This document shows, one piece after another, positions 33,271 through 44,378 of a DNA stretch of 64,000 nucleotides. A program made the translations under genes and the position numbers. Position 1 is the first letter of the stretch. Each line of letters starts with the position of its first letter. The stretch comes from Tolypocladium sp. Sup5 PDA-1 (lineage: Eukaryota > Ascomycota > Sordariomycetes > Hypocreales > Ophiocordycipitaceae). The notes below the pieces were generated by a model. It was not told the DNA's origin and did not search any database. It saw nothing but the letters and a program-made list of their open reading frames with translations. The stretch is from NCBI GenBank assembly GCA_000750105.3, contig JPHH03000007.1:558001-622000 (forward strand). The letters run 5' to 3'.

Positions 33271-35170
33271 TTAGTGGTGGAAGAGACGGATGTTTTGCTG
33301 CACAAAGGTAATGCCCAGCTTCTCGGCCGTGTCGAAGACGGCGCCGTCGTTCTGGCTGCCACCAGGGGCGGCGAGGTACTTGGCGCCGGAGCGGGCGGCG
33401 CGGAAGACGTTGTCGATGAAGGGGAACTGGAAGCTCGTCAGCGGTGAACATTGATACAAACTGGGCGTCATGTGTACTTACAAAGGCGTCGCTGGACACG
33501 CACACGTTCTTGAGCTGCTTCATCCAGCTCTCGCGCTCCTCCTCGGTAAAGGCAGGAGGCACCTCCTCGAACGTAGCCTCAAAGGCCTCCCGCTCGGGGC
33601 CATCCTTGGGCAGCTGGCCGCTGACGAGCAAGTCGATGGCGTTGCTCTTGTCGGGGCGCTTGGTGCCCTTCTTCCACTTGATGTTGAGCACGCGCTCGTG
33701 GAAGCGCATCCACCAGTTATCGGCCTTGTCGCCAGCGAGGCGGGTGCAGTGGATGCGGGACTGCTGGCCGGCGCCGAGGCCAATGACCTGGCCGTTGACG
33801 GCGTAGCAGACCGAGTTGCTCTGGGTGTACTTGAGTGTGATGGTGGCGATGGTGAGGTCGCGGGCGGCGCTCTCGGACAGGGCGCCGGCGTCCTTGGGGG
33901 TGATGATGGTGTTGAAGGACTTGGGGGAGATTTCGACGTCGTTGCGGTGCTGCTGCAGGTTGATGCCGTACACGCTCCGCGTCTCGGTCGGCGCGGGGTT
34001 GTACTCGGGGTCCATCTGCAGGACAAGGTACTTGCCGCCCTTCTTCTTCTTCAGGATCTCCAGCGCGGCATCCTCATATCCGGGGGCAATGACGCCGTCG
34101 GAAACCTCCTTGGAGATGATGCTGGCGGTGGGGACGTCGACAACGTCGCTGAGGGCGATGATATCGCCAAAGCTGCTCATGCGGTCGGCGCCGCGGGCAC
34201 GGGCATAGGCCTGGGCCAGAGCAGAGGTCTCAATGCCCTCGATGTCGTTGACGAAGTAGACCTTGCGCTCCTCGGGCGTAAGAGGGAGGCCAATGGCGGC
34301 GCCGGCGGGAGAGACATGCTTGAAGCTGGCGGCGGCGGGCTTGCCCAGGGCCTGCTTGAGCTCCTTGACGAGCGGCCAGGCGTTGAGGGAGTCGAGGAGG
34401 TTGATGTAGCCGGGGGAGCCGCACAGGACCTTGAAGGGCAGCTTGTCGGCGGTGGAGAAGGCGGCGGCGGGCTTCTGGTGAGGGTTGGCGCCGTAGCGCA
34501 GGGCCATGTACTGGTCGCCGCCGGCGGCGTACTCCTTCCTGAAGAAGTCGGAGATGGCGGCGTCGTAGTCGGCCGTGTGCTCAAAGGCCTTGAGGGCGTA
34601 TCGGTTGCGGCTCGTCTCGGTGATCTCGCCCTGCTCGAGCTCCGTCAGGAAGCCGGCGTAGTCCATGGGGTCGCTGAGGATGGTGACGCGCTTGTGGTTC
34701 TTGGCGGCGGCGCGGATGAGGGTGACGCCGCCAATGTCAATCTCCTCGACGGCCTCGGGGATGCTGACGTTGACCTTGGCGACGGTGTCCTTGAATGGGT
34801 AGAGGTTGCAGATGACGTAGTCGACCTTGTTGATGTTCTGGTCGGCCAGGTCCTTTTCGTCCGACTCGAGGTTGCGGGCGAGGATGCCGGCGTGGACGGC
34901 GGGGTGCAGCGTCTTGACGCGGCCGGCGAGCATCTCGGGGGCCTTTGTGATGGCGCTGACGTCCCTGCGATCGATGGAGTCAGTTCTCATCCCCTTGGGC
35001 GGGTGCCATCAGTGTGCGTACTCAACCGGGAAGCCAGACTCGCGGATCATGCGAGCGGTGCCGCCAGACGCCAGGATGCGGACATTCTGCTGGACGAGGC
35101 CCTTGGCCAGGTCCAGCAGCCCGGTCTTGTCGTAGACGGAGACGATGGCGATCTTTTGGTTTCCAGACAT
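33271..35170 (-). CDS. ADE17: Bifunctional AICAR transformylase / IMP cyclohydrolase
   Basis: Three exons (35170-35022, 34964-33482, 33426-33271) give 595 residues, the usual ATIC length. It catalyses the last two steps of de novo purine synthesis, from AICAR through FAICAR to IMP, in the cytosol. The N-terminal MGS-like cyclohydrolase domain reads KIAIVSVYDKTGLLDLAKGL, with KTLHPAVHAGIL and NLYPF in order. The transformylase domain carries LRYGANPHQKPAA, the catalytic Lys-His pair in KHVSPAGAAIG, and the substrate loop NGQVIGLGAGQQSRIHCTRL. The C-terminus SSDAF/FPFIDNVFRAARSG spans the last splice site. Note that the family name in yeast is ADE16/ADE17; filamentous fungi usually have one copy. 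A GTACGAGTAC element lies 254 bp upstream. Confidence 0.95.
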
Positions 35171-35809
35171 GGTGGGCGGATGTCTTGACGATGCGTCTGA
35201 AGGAGAATGGGTGTGTATCTTATCCTGTCTGGTCTCGTCACGGTCACAGAGAGGTCGCTCTCGAGTTCCCAGAGGGAAAAAAGTTTGGCGGGGTAGGCAG
35301 CCAGTTGTTGGCAGATTGATTATCGCGAATGGTGGGCTGGTGGAGCTGCGCGGGGCAATTCGGGAGCGCCAGGTTGGGGCGGGGAGGGTCCCTGTTCAGG
35401 CAATCAGGGTACGCTTGGCTGACGTACGAGTACAAGATCGCGCCAGACCGATACCAGTCCATAAACGTTCCTGTAGATCACAGTCTGAGGTACTTCGTAG
35501 ATAGGTAGGCATGCAATTGCTGGAAATGTCGCTTCACTGTGTGCTGGTAGACGAATGGTTTATCAAGAGTGTATTATGAGACACATAATAGGTACGTATA
35601 GGTATCTTGCGCTGTGGAACAAAGAGGACAAGAGAGCTTCAAAGTCATCAAGAACGTTGGTCTGTACGTTTCACTCCGAGTCCGAAGTCTCTGGGAGGTA
35701 CGCGAATTCCTACACTTTATGTAACCACAGGCTCGGCTGTTCCTCCATCTTGCCCAGAGTGTAGGAATCGTAGTCGTCGCCCATTACTAGCCTTTCCAAC
35801 GACCGCTCC
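35171..35809. other. Intergenic region with ATIC promoter
   Basis: About 640 bp upstream of the ATIC start and downstream of the broken F-box-type gene. It has one exact GTACGAGTAC (35424-35433). An open frame reaching into this region from the right (ending 35710) has acidic protein-like sequence but cannot be joined to the F-box-type gene in phase. Confidence 0.4.
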
Positions 35810-35869
35810 ATCAGATCCAGGGAGAAGTCGCCATCGTCATAGTCGCCCCATGTATGTGACGGTCGGTCA

Positions 35870-36931
35870 TTACCGGGGGGTCCAGCAGTGGCATTGGGAA
35901 TATCCGCTGTGAGAACTGCGGCAGAAAGACCCAACAATGCCAGGGTTCCGGTCTCGCGTGCAGAATCGGAACTTGCAGCCCCTGTGCCAATACTCCTCGC
36001 AATAATCATCACCCAGGCAGTCCGCCGGCTGCTCCCAGAAGTGAAAGCCGCGTGTGGGGCTCCACTGAACTTGATTGCAAGGGGCGACGAGATCGGTATA
36101 CTGCAGAACGGCCCTCCGAAGCTCTGGAGGCAGTGCATAGAAGCGGAAAGGTTTGCTCCGTAAGCTGGGATCCAGACCCTTGATTCGGGCGGCCTCATAT
36201 TGCGCGAGAGAGGAGATATGAGTGTGCCTTTCTGGGGACAGGCGGAGCTCGATGTCTTTGAGAATGCCCGGACGATTCACCAAGGGTTGGAGCACTGCGG
36301 AGGTCTCGTCCCTGTCACCAGTGTCGCACATCAGGCGCAGCGTCAACGTCCGCGGCTGGGTATATGACAATACATGAGTGGCAGCCGCCTGCCACGCAGC
36401 AATCCGTCTTCGTTGGAGGGGGGGACCAGGCCTTGGTGTCGAGCAGTTCAGCAAGTGTGTGGGTCCCTCGACGTGCAGACGAACGACCAAGTCGGTCAGC
36501 CTGGCACAAATCCGGGGCGAGAGTTGGCGAAGGAAGCGCAGGCCATACTCGATATGCTCATGAGACACAATGAGGCAGTATTCTGTGCAAAGAAGGGTCT
36601 TGAATTCGGTGTAAATGAACCGACAAGTCAAGAGGATGCTGTAGATGGTCCGGAAGAGTTTGTCTGGATACCAAGGGCTCGGGTATTTGCCCTTTCTGGG
36701 CTCAAGGACGATGCACTTCTCCTAGTATACAACGCCAAGAATTCCAGTCTCCCGGTAAACCTGCTGTCTGATCCTAGTTGGAAGATCGAGGAACGTCTTC
36801 GGATGTCTGCAAGGCAAGCCCAGACATTCGCAGATGCGCTTCTGACGCACGATTGCATCTGGATCATCGAGGTAGACCCTGGAGTGCCTGCAGGGCTGGC
36901 CAAGGTATTCGCATATGAAAGTCTGCCGCAT
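35870..36931 (-). pseudogene. Degraded F-box-type protein gene (in-frame stop, truncated 3' end)
   Basis: Reading on the minus strand from ATG 36931, the first part has the F-box-like start FLDLPTRIRQQVYRETGIL, then an in-frame TAG at 36724-36722. The same frame continues after the stop with family-like sequence (TCRFIYTEFKTLL, ARLTDLVVRLHVE, PFRFYALPPELRRAVLQYTD, then a Cys-rich CKFRFCTRD ... SQCHCWTP part). It ends at TAA just after CWTP, where related fungal proteins go on for about 100 more residues. No GT-AG intron of normal size removes the stop without losing the conserved core; the only in-phase option is 39 nt. The front part also has an internal duplication (ICEYLGQPCRH and ICECLGLPCRH, 27 residues apart). 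I read this as a gene in decay, but a divergent expressed gene is not excluded. Confidence 0.6.
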
Positions 36932-37401
36932 CTTGGGTCGTGATGACCATGGTGTTGCAGACTTGAAGTTGTTTGTGATTGGCCAGGCTCTTGAAGTTGG
37001 ATGGAGGTTGAAACTTTGGAAGCCCAGGCAACCAGCTGCGAGGACGATGGTAGAGATAGAGGGTATTCGTACCTACATAGGATGCCAGCTGTGGGGCTCG
37101 GCCTCAGGCACGCCTGGCCCTGGGGGCTGGGAGGTACGTAGCCGGGCCGCCAAGGCGCCATGAGCTAGCGCTCCCGTCAGTGGTCACAGCACGCGACCAA
37201 CTGACCTGGAAGCCGCCAGCGACGCGCCTTCCCCGCGGCGCTGCCTACCACCCACATCACGAGAGATACCCATCCGCACGCATCCCAGAGTCACGCTCAC
37301 TCACAGCAGCACATCAAACCGAACCGACAGTCCTCCTCACCCTTCCTCAGGAGTCAGACATAAAAAATTCTCAGAATCCCACCAAAGCCCCCCTCGCAGC
37401 C
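36932..37401. other. Intergenic region upstream of the SGNH hydrolase gene
   Basis: 470 bp between the broken gene and the SGNH hydrolase, transcribed away from each other. CA/CT-rich just before the hydrolase start. Nothing specific seen. Confidence 0.4.
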
Positions 37402-38369
37402 ATGGCGCGCACGCCCTTTACCGTCCTCTGCTTCGGCGACTCGCTGACGTCGGGCTACCACAACTACGGGCTCGGCGAGCAGCCCTACTCCGAGGTCCTC
37501 ACCGACAGACTCAAGGCTGCGCTGCCCGACCGCGACGTGCAGGTCTTTACCAACGGCGTGCCGGGGGACGTGGCTTCACTTCGAGCGTTTCGGCAGCGGC
37601 TACAGAGGGAGTGTACGATGCCTTCCGTGTCTTCTTGGTGCTATGATATATGCTCTACAGGCTTGACAGGCTCCTGCCCATGTGTTATTGAAGGATGATC
37701 CATGGTGACTGATAGTACTCTTACAGGCGAATCTCGCTCATGTGACTGGGTGCTCATGCTCGCCGGGACAAAGTAAGCTACCTCTCCGTTCCTAATCCTT
37801 CAGCTCTAACACCCTCAGTGACCTCGGGCACCGCATCCCCGTCGACAAAATCCTCGCCGCCCTCCAGGCCAACTGGGACATTCCCCTCGCCAAGGGCAGC
37901 AAGGTCCTCGCCCTGACTGTCCCCGAGTGCCACGCCCGGCTCGAGTGGCTCGACAACAACAGACGCCAGCTCAACAGCGGCATCCTGGCGCACAAGCAGC
38001 CCAACTTGTAAGCCGCTGCCCGTGGTCTTTGTCTGCTGCATGGCATGTGCTAATCTCGACTCCTGCAGCTACGCCTTTGACCTCTTCCCCAAGATACCGT
38101 ACCACTCACTTTCAAAAGAGGACCGGGACACGTACTGGAATGACGGGGTTCATCTGACAGGCGATGGCTACGACTGGATGGGCGGCCACGTCGCAGACGC
38201 ACTGCTGCAAATCCTCTCACGAGAAGGGAAATCCCCCGAGGCGGCAAAGCCAAAAACGCGGAGGCCGCCCGCGAAGAAAGACGATGAGCGGACGCTTGAT
38301 GAGGAGGCAGGCAGCCCCAACCAAATCAGCCAGGGGTACGTGGTAGTCAGGAAGAAGGACTTGGACTGA
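37402..38369 (+). CDS. SGNH/GDSL-type hydrolase
   Basis: Four exons (37402-37612, 37727-37772, 37819-38007, 38069-38369) give 248 residues, with phases closing. SGNH blocks: block I FGDSLTSGY with the catalytic Ser at residue 14, block II Gly in NGVPGDVA, block III GTND split by intron 2, and block V DGVHLTGDGY with the catalytic Asp and His. There is no signal peptide, so it is likely intracellular. Substrates may be esters or lipids; they cannot be predicted. The C-terminal 50 residues are basic and charged (PKTRRPPAKKDDERT). The first intron border was chosen among nearby GT sites by phase. Confidence 0.85.
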
Positions 38370-38495
38370 GGATTGACGATCGTCATTCAGGTCAACCCAG
38401 CACATCTTATAAACCTCAATGATACCCCTAGACTCCCCTTGTCTGCCGTAACGCCTTTGCCATGATCGTTTGTGTACCTCTATGCCGCCATTTCC
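38370..38495. other. Short convergent intergenic region
   Basis: 126 bp between two convergent stop codons; probable overlapping 3' ends. Confidence 0.4.
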
Positions 38496-39807
38496 TCATA
38501 TCACGAGATTCGCCGCCACAAAGTCCTGTCCGAGGGTGTTAGCATGTAATCAGCATTCGTCGCCGTGGATGGCTTACTGGAAACTCCTTTTGCAAGGAAT
38601 TGGTAATGTTCTCGACTTCCTCCGATAGACTCTCGACGTTTGCATCCCACCGCCGCATCTCCTTGCCCGTAATCACCTCGGCTCGTCCGCTGCCCTTCTC
38701 GCCCGACGCTTCCCCGCCCTCGAACCAGATGATGCCCTCCAGCTGGTCCATCCGGCCAACCAAGCGCCCTTGCTCAATCATCCGTGCGGTCGTCTCCTCG
38801 GCCTTGTCTGCGTTGAGACCCAGCAAGGAACCCAATGCCTCGAAGCGGATGTTGCTGTATAACCTCGACGCGCCGAGCAGGTTGTGCTCCACGATTGCTC
38901 TTGCAAGAACCGTCGACCCGTCAGATGTCGTGGCCAGCTGGTGCGGTTGCAGGCCCTCGGCGAACTTGTCCACCTCTTCTGGCGACAGCAACCGGTCCAG
39001 GAATATCTTCTCCAGAATGCCAAACTCGTCTAGCTGGACAGACCGCTCATCCTTGTAGAGTCGACCCAGAGTGCGGCTCCTCATCGGGCCGGCCGGGGTC
39101 AGGATGGCGCACTTGATGGCCATGCCCAGCGTGTGCAGGCGCTCCTCCTCGGCAATGGCCGGCGAGAAGCTAATCTCGTGGTAGCGCTGCGACGCCGACA
39201 GAAAGTCCCTCTTGGCGTCCTGGATGCGCGCCTGCGACAGCCGAAAGTGTAGGTTCAGGTCCTGGTCGGAGACGGTGTGCATGATGTTCTTGAGCTTGTT
39301 GATGTAGACGTCGGCGGCCGTCGAGTCGTCCACCTCGAGGTAGTTGCGCACGATGCGGATCCAGATGCGAGCCTTGTCCTCGTCAGTGACCTTGCGCTGC
39401 GAGCTGTCGAGCGGGATCGCAGCCAGCGCTTTGGCTGCGTCGCCAAAGTCCTCGTTGCTCTCGTGGGCCGTGGCGACGAGCTCGCAGAGCGTGGCCGTGG
39501 CGTCGAGGAACGACGACGGCTGGCCGGCGAGCGTGTCGAGCGTGCGGCCGCCGACCTCGATCCACATGTCCTCGTTCTTGAGGGCCTTGAGCGTGGCGAT
39601 GAAGGCGGCGAGCACGGCGCGCGTGGCCACGACGCCGAGCGCCTGGCCGAAGAAGGAGTCGACCATGGCGTTGAGGTCGTCGATGGCCGTCGCGGGCGTG
39701 GAGAGGGCCTTGATGTCGGCGAGGAGGGCCTCGTACAGGGGGGCTTTCTCTCCCGAGGCAGACTCTACGTGGGCGAGCGCCTCGGCGAGTTTGCTGTTGG
39801 GCGCCAT
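38496..39807 (-). CDS. CSN4: COP9 signalosome subunit 4
   Basis: Two exons (39807-38578 and 38525-38496) give 419 residues; the last exon codes only for DFVAANLVI. The N-terminus KLAEALAHVESASGEKAPLY and the helical repeats (ALKNEDMWIEVGGRTLDTL, DAAKALAAIPLDSS, ARIWIRIVRNYLEVDD) are typical of CSN4. The PCI domain spans about residues 200-360, with FGILEKIFLDRLL and RARIV-type winged-helix sequence (AEETTARMIEQGRLVGRMDQLEGIIWF). CSN4 belongs to the deneddylase that acts on cullin-RING ligases, hence regulates the F-box proteins found nearby in general; the adjacency is not meaningful by itself. Rpn5 is the main alternative but is longer. Confidence 0.88.
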
Positions 39808-40380
39808 GGCTGCTGCTGCTGGGATCCTCGCCTCGGCCGTGGTCGTTGAGGTGAGGTGGTTGAGTGAAGTGGGTTGACGATGGAGCTGTTGCTGGAGATG
39901 GCCTTGTACAGGCGGTTCAGCGGGGAGCTATGGCGGGGTAGCTGCCTGGCGTGCCCCGCGACCACTGGAGCTACAGGGTAGCGCGGTTCAACCCACTCTT
40001 GTCTTCATCAATACCTTACTCTTTACTTGTACATATCGCGGTCCGTTTCACATCACTTTTCTCTGCATACTACTTCGTATATTGGCAAGTAATCCTCACT
40101 GCTAAGGAACCTACAAGCGAGCAGGCAGGAAACTCGGTTTCGTGAAGCACTTACAGTGATGCTCACCAAGCACATATACAAGCTACAAGTCTTCAACACC
40201 GACCATGATAGGTCCAAGTCACGATGCAAACCAAGGCACATCATCATACACATGGGATATTTGTATATAACTGTCTTATGCCAAAAACCAACAAATCTTG
40301 AAAAACAACAGCAGCATACAAACCACACGCGCACAACGCCAAATCCCAGCACTCCACAAGAATCTACCCACCCTACCCAT
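39808..40380. other. Intergenic, no gene recognised
   Basis: 573 bp with AT-rich sequence, containing the CSN4 promoter and the 3' region of the PXMP4-like gene (both on the minus strand). No gene or clear element seen. Confidence 0.4.
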
Positions 40381-41334
40381 CTATTTGTTATGCCACAGCA
40401 GCGTCCGCAGCGAGTCCCACTCGTCGCAGTCCTGGTAAATGTACGTCATGCTGCTGCGCAGGCTCGACTGCAGGTCCTCCGGGTGGGTCCGGAACAGCAG
40501 CATCACCAGTCCCCACGAGAGCGACGCAAACGCCGGCCACGCGTAGTGCGTGAGCCGCGAGTGCAGCGGTTCGCTCGACACGACGGGCAGCCCGTGGCCC
40601 GGCTTGACGGCCAGCCGCGCCAGCGCGAGGCACACGCGCGCGAAGATATAGATGACGATCTGCTGGCTCACCGAGGAGACCTTGCCCGTGCGCTTGGAGC
40701 GCTGCCCGAAGACGATGTACCCGCCAAGGAGGCCGCCGATGAAGGAGTCGTAGGGGCCTGGCGAGTCAAGTGTTAGCGTTGGATGCCGTCTGTCTCGACA
40801 GGGTTGATATAATGAACGCAGGACATACCCTCCTTGCCCGGCGTGGGACCGTAGTACTTGAGCCCCAGCATCGTCAACTTGTAAATCGTCGCAAACCTCG
40901 CAAGGTTGGTCGCATGCTTCCTCGTCGCCCTCAGCACCAGCGAGACCTTTTGCCGGAACCTGTCGCAGCCGTCAGCAGCCGTTGCATCGTGAGGGGGGTT
41001 GAGTTCGCAGGCACGTACGTTCCCGACCGGAATAGGAAGATCATCCTGCCCAAACGCCCGCCACGTCAGCATCTCGTCCGTCTCTCCAAGGGAATACAGG
41101 GAGATGCTCTTACACCAGCGCGTGCGGGAACCGCACCTTGGTCCCGTAGACGGCGCCGTTGCGCGCCGTCTTGAGCAGCGACAGCACGTCATGGTACCGC
41201 GGGTCGACAGCGATGCGCTCCAGCGCGACCTGCATGTGTTTTCCTCACGGTCAGCTCTCCCCTCTCTAGATGCATCCAGCGCGCCCCCTGCGCCTCGCCA
41301 TCCATACCTTGAGGACCTCGAGCGACGACGCCAT
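40381..41334 (-). CDS. PXMP4: Peroxisomal membrane protein PXMP4/PMP24 (Tim17 family)
   Basis: Five exons (41334-41308, 41229-41114, 41045-41019, 40959-40829, 40757-40381) give 225 residues; every phase closes. Signature order: VYGTKVRFPHALV, then MIFLFRSG and FRQKVSLVLRATRKHATNLARF, then YGPTPGKEGPYDSFIGGLLGGYIVFG, QQIVIYIFARVCLALARLAV. These match the PMP24/PXMP4 branch of the Tim17/Tim22/Tim23 family, integral peroxisomal membrane proteins of uncertain role, whose human member is PXMP4. Predicted membrane segments lie in the glycine-rich part and the C-terminal helices. The very small exons 1 and 3 (27 nt each) are unusual but are supported by phase and motif continuity. Confidence 0.83.
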
Positions 41335-41963
41335 TGTGCCTCGGCTATTCTAGCCGCGAAGCCGAAGCGGGATGCGAAGGGGAGGGAACCGCAACGGCGG
41401 CCTGGGGAGGGTTCAGCAGCGCAGACGTTTCCCAAGTTCAGCGCATCGGAAACGAATTCGCGCGCGGGCCTTGTGTTGCGAAAAGTCCCGTCTGGTATGG
41501 TATCGCGGGATTGAAAGGCGGAAGCTGGGGGTTGATGTAAGTTGGAGCTTGGAGGTTGGTCGTTGGAGAGCCTCGGGACGGCTCCGCTGCCAGTTTGAAC
41601 GCGGCACAGGCGGTCGGCGTATCAGCGAGCGCCCCGCGACGGGCGGATGACGCACTGGCGCCGCTGAACCCCGAGACTTGAATCCAATGCGGAAGAACCC
41701 CCGTCCTGGGCATTGGCATGTGATCCTGATCACGGGTCAGCGGATGACAGCACGGGGACTTTCATGTGCTATTGCAGCGCATTCCAGTTTATTTCTATCC
41801 AGCGCGCAATCTCGTCGGTAATAGTAGCGGTGCATCTTTCATCACAGTTGCCCAAGCAACTTTGCGTTCCCTGGGCTGCCCAGGTACCTAACTAAGTTAC
41901 CACCGGCTGCGCAAAGACGCCTACAAGTGTTCGATGCTCACAACCAGATACATCCCCAGCATC
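41335..41963. other. Intergenic, no gene recognised
   Basis: About 630 bp between two minus-strand genes (promoter of the PXMP4-like gene, 3' region of POL4). No feature recognised. Confidence 0.4.
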
Positions 41964-44378
41964 TCAACACCACCGCTCGTGCGGCTCCCGCCACTTCACC
42001 CCCAGAATCTCAAAGATCCTCCTCTCGTCCCGCCCCTCCACCAGCTCCCCCTCGCCCCCCTTGTTCCGCCGCGGCCCGCGCAGCGCATCCCGGTACAGCC
42101 CGCGCTGGTTCAGTCGCATGCCCTTCTTGGACGCCAGCAGCCGCATGCTGCGGTTGAAGATGTCGTTGCCCGTAAAGTAGATGAGCGCGCCGCCCATCTC
42201 CGTCTCGGGCACCAGCAAAAAGTCGATGCGCCGCCACGTCGCCCGGTAGCCCTCGTCGTCGTTGAAGCCCTTGATCCGGGGCAGCACGCAGCAGCCGTGC
42301 CACTTGCTCCCGTCGCTGCCGGACCGTGAGGATGCGAGCCGTGCGACGAGAAACCTGTCCTCCTCGAGCTGGCGGACGAGCCTGTCGATAAACTGCCGTA
42401 GATCCGCAGTCGATTCCGTGCCACACTTGGTCACGATAAAGTCAATGTCGTTGGAGCTGTCCGCGCCCCTTCGGTAGCTTCCTCCGACGATGAGCTCCAC
42501 CTCCGGGTCAATCTGCGCCGCCGCTTTCCTCACCACCGCCCCGAGGGCTTCCACTTCCCGGCGCGGGATCCTCGTGTTCAAGTCGTCATAGTGCTCGATG
42601 CCTACCGTCTGGCTCGGCGTGAGCTTTGCTCTCTGCACCAGGTCGTCCAGCGTGCGGTAGCCCTGCGCGATCCACTGCTCGGCCTGCTTGTTCCCAACGC
42701 CGTAGATCTGCAGGAAGAGCTGGAGAATAGCGTCTGCAGGCTCGTCCTCCGCGTACTCGAGTCTCTGTAGCTTGTTCGTAGCGACAATCTCCTCAATCTT
42801 CTGGGCTATGCGCCGGCCGACGTGAGGCAGCCGGAACGCCTCTTCTTCCGTGCATATCTTGACCTCTTGCCGCTTGAGCGTGGTGATGGCTTTGCGGTAC
42901 CCCGTTGTCCTCCAATGGTCGTTGACCCTGTCGTAGTAGTTGGCCATGCTCTGCAGAACTTCAATGGTACGCGCATTCGGGTTCTTTGAGTTGGTGTCTT
43001 TCTCCCCGGCTTGGTTGCAGGCGAAACGGTCCTCGAACTTGGTCTCCTTTCGTCCCGATCGCAAACGAGACCTCTTGGCTTTGTAGTCGCGGGTATGCTC
43101 CTCCTCCTCCGAATCCTGGATCTCGTCCAATAACTCCGACTCCGCCACGGACTTTCCCGCTACAGAACGTGTGTCGTCGTCTTCCTCATTGTCCAGCGGG
43201 AGGTCCTTAAACTCCTGCATCATGGAGATGTACTCTGACAATTCGTCCTTTGCGTCATGTACCCGTTGTTCGGTTTGACCCTTGCTCTTGGTACTCGGAT
43301 CACGAGCCGCTGTTGCGTCTTGGCCCAAGTCAAGCGTGATCGGCTGGGAATCCATCGGCGCAGGTGTTGCGCCAAGGACGCTCCTCTGAGAAGACTCCTC
43401 GCTCCTCAGGGGCGTACCTAGCCGGGGCATATAATCCCATCGCCGGGGGTTCTTGTGCTTCGGCTTCAGCAGCAGCGACTTGGTCGACTCCTCGGCGCTG
43501 GGGGGAGCCTCTGCGTTCGTCTCTTGTTCGCTAAGCGCCGGTTGGCCGGCGATCTGATACTTCTTCTGGCTGTGGTCGAGCAGGGATCGAAACTGGATGC
43601 AATCGATGGGGTAGTCCTCGTTTACTACCTTGGGCAGACGGTTCAAGCTGACTTTTGACGTGACTTTCTCGACGTCCTTGTAGTCCAGGTTCCTCTCCAC
43701 CACGATATGTGTTGCCGTCGAAACCTCCCTCGTCCACGTCGCCCCGTACTCCCTCGCCTTGTTGATGCGCAGCCGTCGTGCTGGCGCAATGTCATTATCC
43801 GGAATGTAAAAGAACGCTAGGTCCTTGAAGATCTGCTCCTCTTCCGGGCGCATCTTTTGCCCCGAGTCCCGCTTCCGCTTCTTCGCCTCCAGGTTGAGGG
43901 ACGGCGACTGCTCGCTCGCGCCGGACAGCAGTCTTTTTGACGGGGGCAGCGGAGTCGAGTCGCTACGTCGAAGCATCCTTTTTTTCAGAGGCCCAGGGCG
44001 TGTCGAGTCCGGGATGGCCGTCTCGTCCATGGCCTCTGGCTCCGCAGTGAGGAGCGTGCCGAGCCGCCCTTTTGTTCCGCTCTGCGTCGCTTTGATGACT
44101 TGCGCGGACGGCGGTTCGTAGCGCGTGAGCGCAGACAAGACCCTCTTGGGCGTTACGTCTCGTGGTTGCCCTCCTATAGGTGTATCCTGACGTGCTGCGC
44201 CAGCTGTAGGCGGTGCTGGCGGTGCTGGCGGTGGTCTGAAGAATCTGGTGCGCCGCTGCCGGTCACGTTGCTCTCGTGCATCGAGCTCATCGCCATCGTC
44301 CGCTGCGCACCTCTCCAGGCCCCGCAGAAGCCCAAAGTACGCAGCCTTGCTGTCTAGAGTTGCCTGAGAGGGATCCAT
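41964..44378 (-). CDS. POL4: DNA polymerase family X (POL4, lambda/mu type)
   Basis: Single exon, 804 residues. Order: a disordered Pro/Arg-rich N-terminus, a BRCT-like domain at about 183-275 (FKDLAFFYIPDND ... ATHIVVERNLDY), an acidic linker, then the polymerase core from TIEVLQSMANYYDRVNDHWR. The helix-hairpin-helix is LPHVGRRIAQKIEEI and a second is IYGVGNKQAEQWIAQG. The nucleotidyl-transferase motif is GGSYRRGADSSNDIDFIV (~630-647), with the two catalytic Asp in DID, and the third Asp in WRRIDFLLVP (~720). The ending GNDIFNRSMRLLASKKGMRLN is classical. Pol4/lambda fills gaps in non-homologous end joining and base excision repair. Filamentous fungal members often carry this long N-terminal part; the 800-residue length is normal for them but longer than yeast Pol4. 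Confidence 0.92.
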   Translation of the reverse strand: MDPSQATLDSKAAYFGLLRGLERCAADDGDELDAREQRDRQRRTRFFRPPPAPPAPPTAGAARQDTPIGGQPRDVTPKRVLSALTRYEPPSAQVIKATQSGTKGRLGTLLTAEPEAMDETAIPDSTRPGPLKKRMLRRSDSTPLPPSKRLLSGASEQSPSLNLEAKKRKRDSGQKMRPEEEQIFKDLAFFYIPDNDIAPARRLRINKAREYGATWTREVSTATHIVVERNLDYKDVEKVTSKVSLNRLPKVVNEDYPIDCIQFRSLLDHSQKKYQIAGQPALSEQETNAEAPPSAEESTKSLLLKPKHKNPRRWDYMPRLGTPLRSEESSQRSVLGATPAPMDSQPITLDLGQDATAARDPSTKSKGQTEQRVHDAKDELSEYISMMQEFKDLPLDNEEDDDTRSVAGKSVAESELLDEIQDSEEEEHTRDYKAKRSRLRSGRKETKFEDRFACNQAGEKDTNSKNPNARTIEVLQSMANYYDRVNDHWRTTGYRKAITTLKRQEVKICTEEEAFRLPHVGRRIAQKIEEIVATNKLQRLEYAEDEPADAILQLFLQIYGVGNKQAEQWIAQGYRTLDDLVQRAKLTPSQTVGIEHYDDLNTRIPRREVEALGAVVRKAAAQIDPEVELIVGGSYRRGADSSNDIDFIVTKCGTESTADLRQFIDRLVRQLEEDRFLVARLASSRSGSDGSKWHGCCVLPRIKGFNDDEGYRATWRRIDFLLVPETEMGGALIYFTGNDIFNRSMRLLASKKGMRLNQRGLYRDALRGPRRNKGGEGELVEGRDERRIFEILGVKWREPHERWC

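Noticed and set aside
33470..35188. 572-codon open frame antisense to the ATIC gene
   Set aside because: It mirrors the strong third-position GC bias of the sense gene, gives Gly/Val/Leu/Asp-rich low-complexity sequence, and has no motif; the sense strand is a complete ATIC.
35710..36198. Acidic C-terminal frame considered as the missing end of the broken F-box-type gene
   Set aside because: It is in a different frame from the conserved part, no phase-consistent intron joins them, and its sequence does not match the family's C-terminal part.
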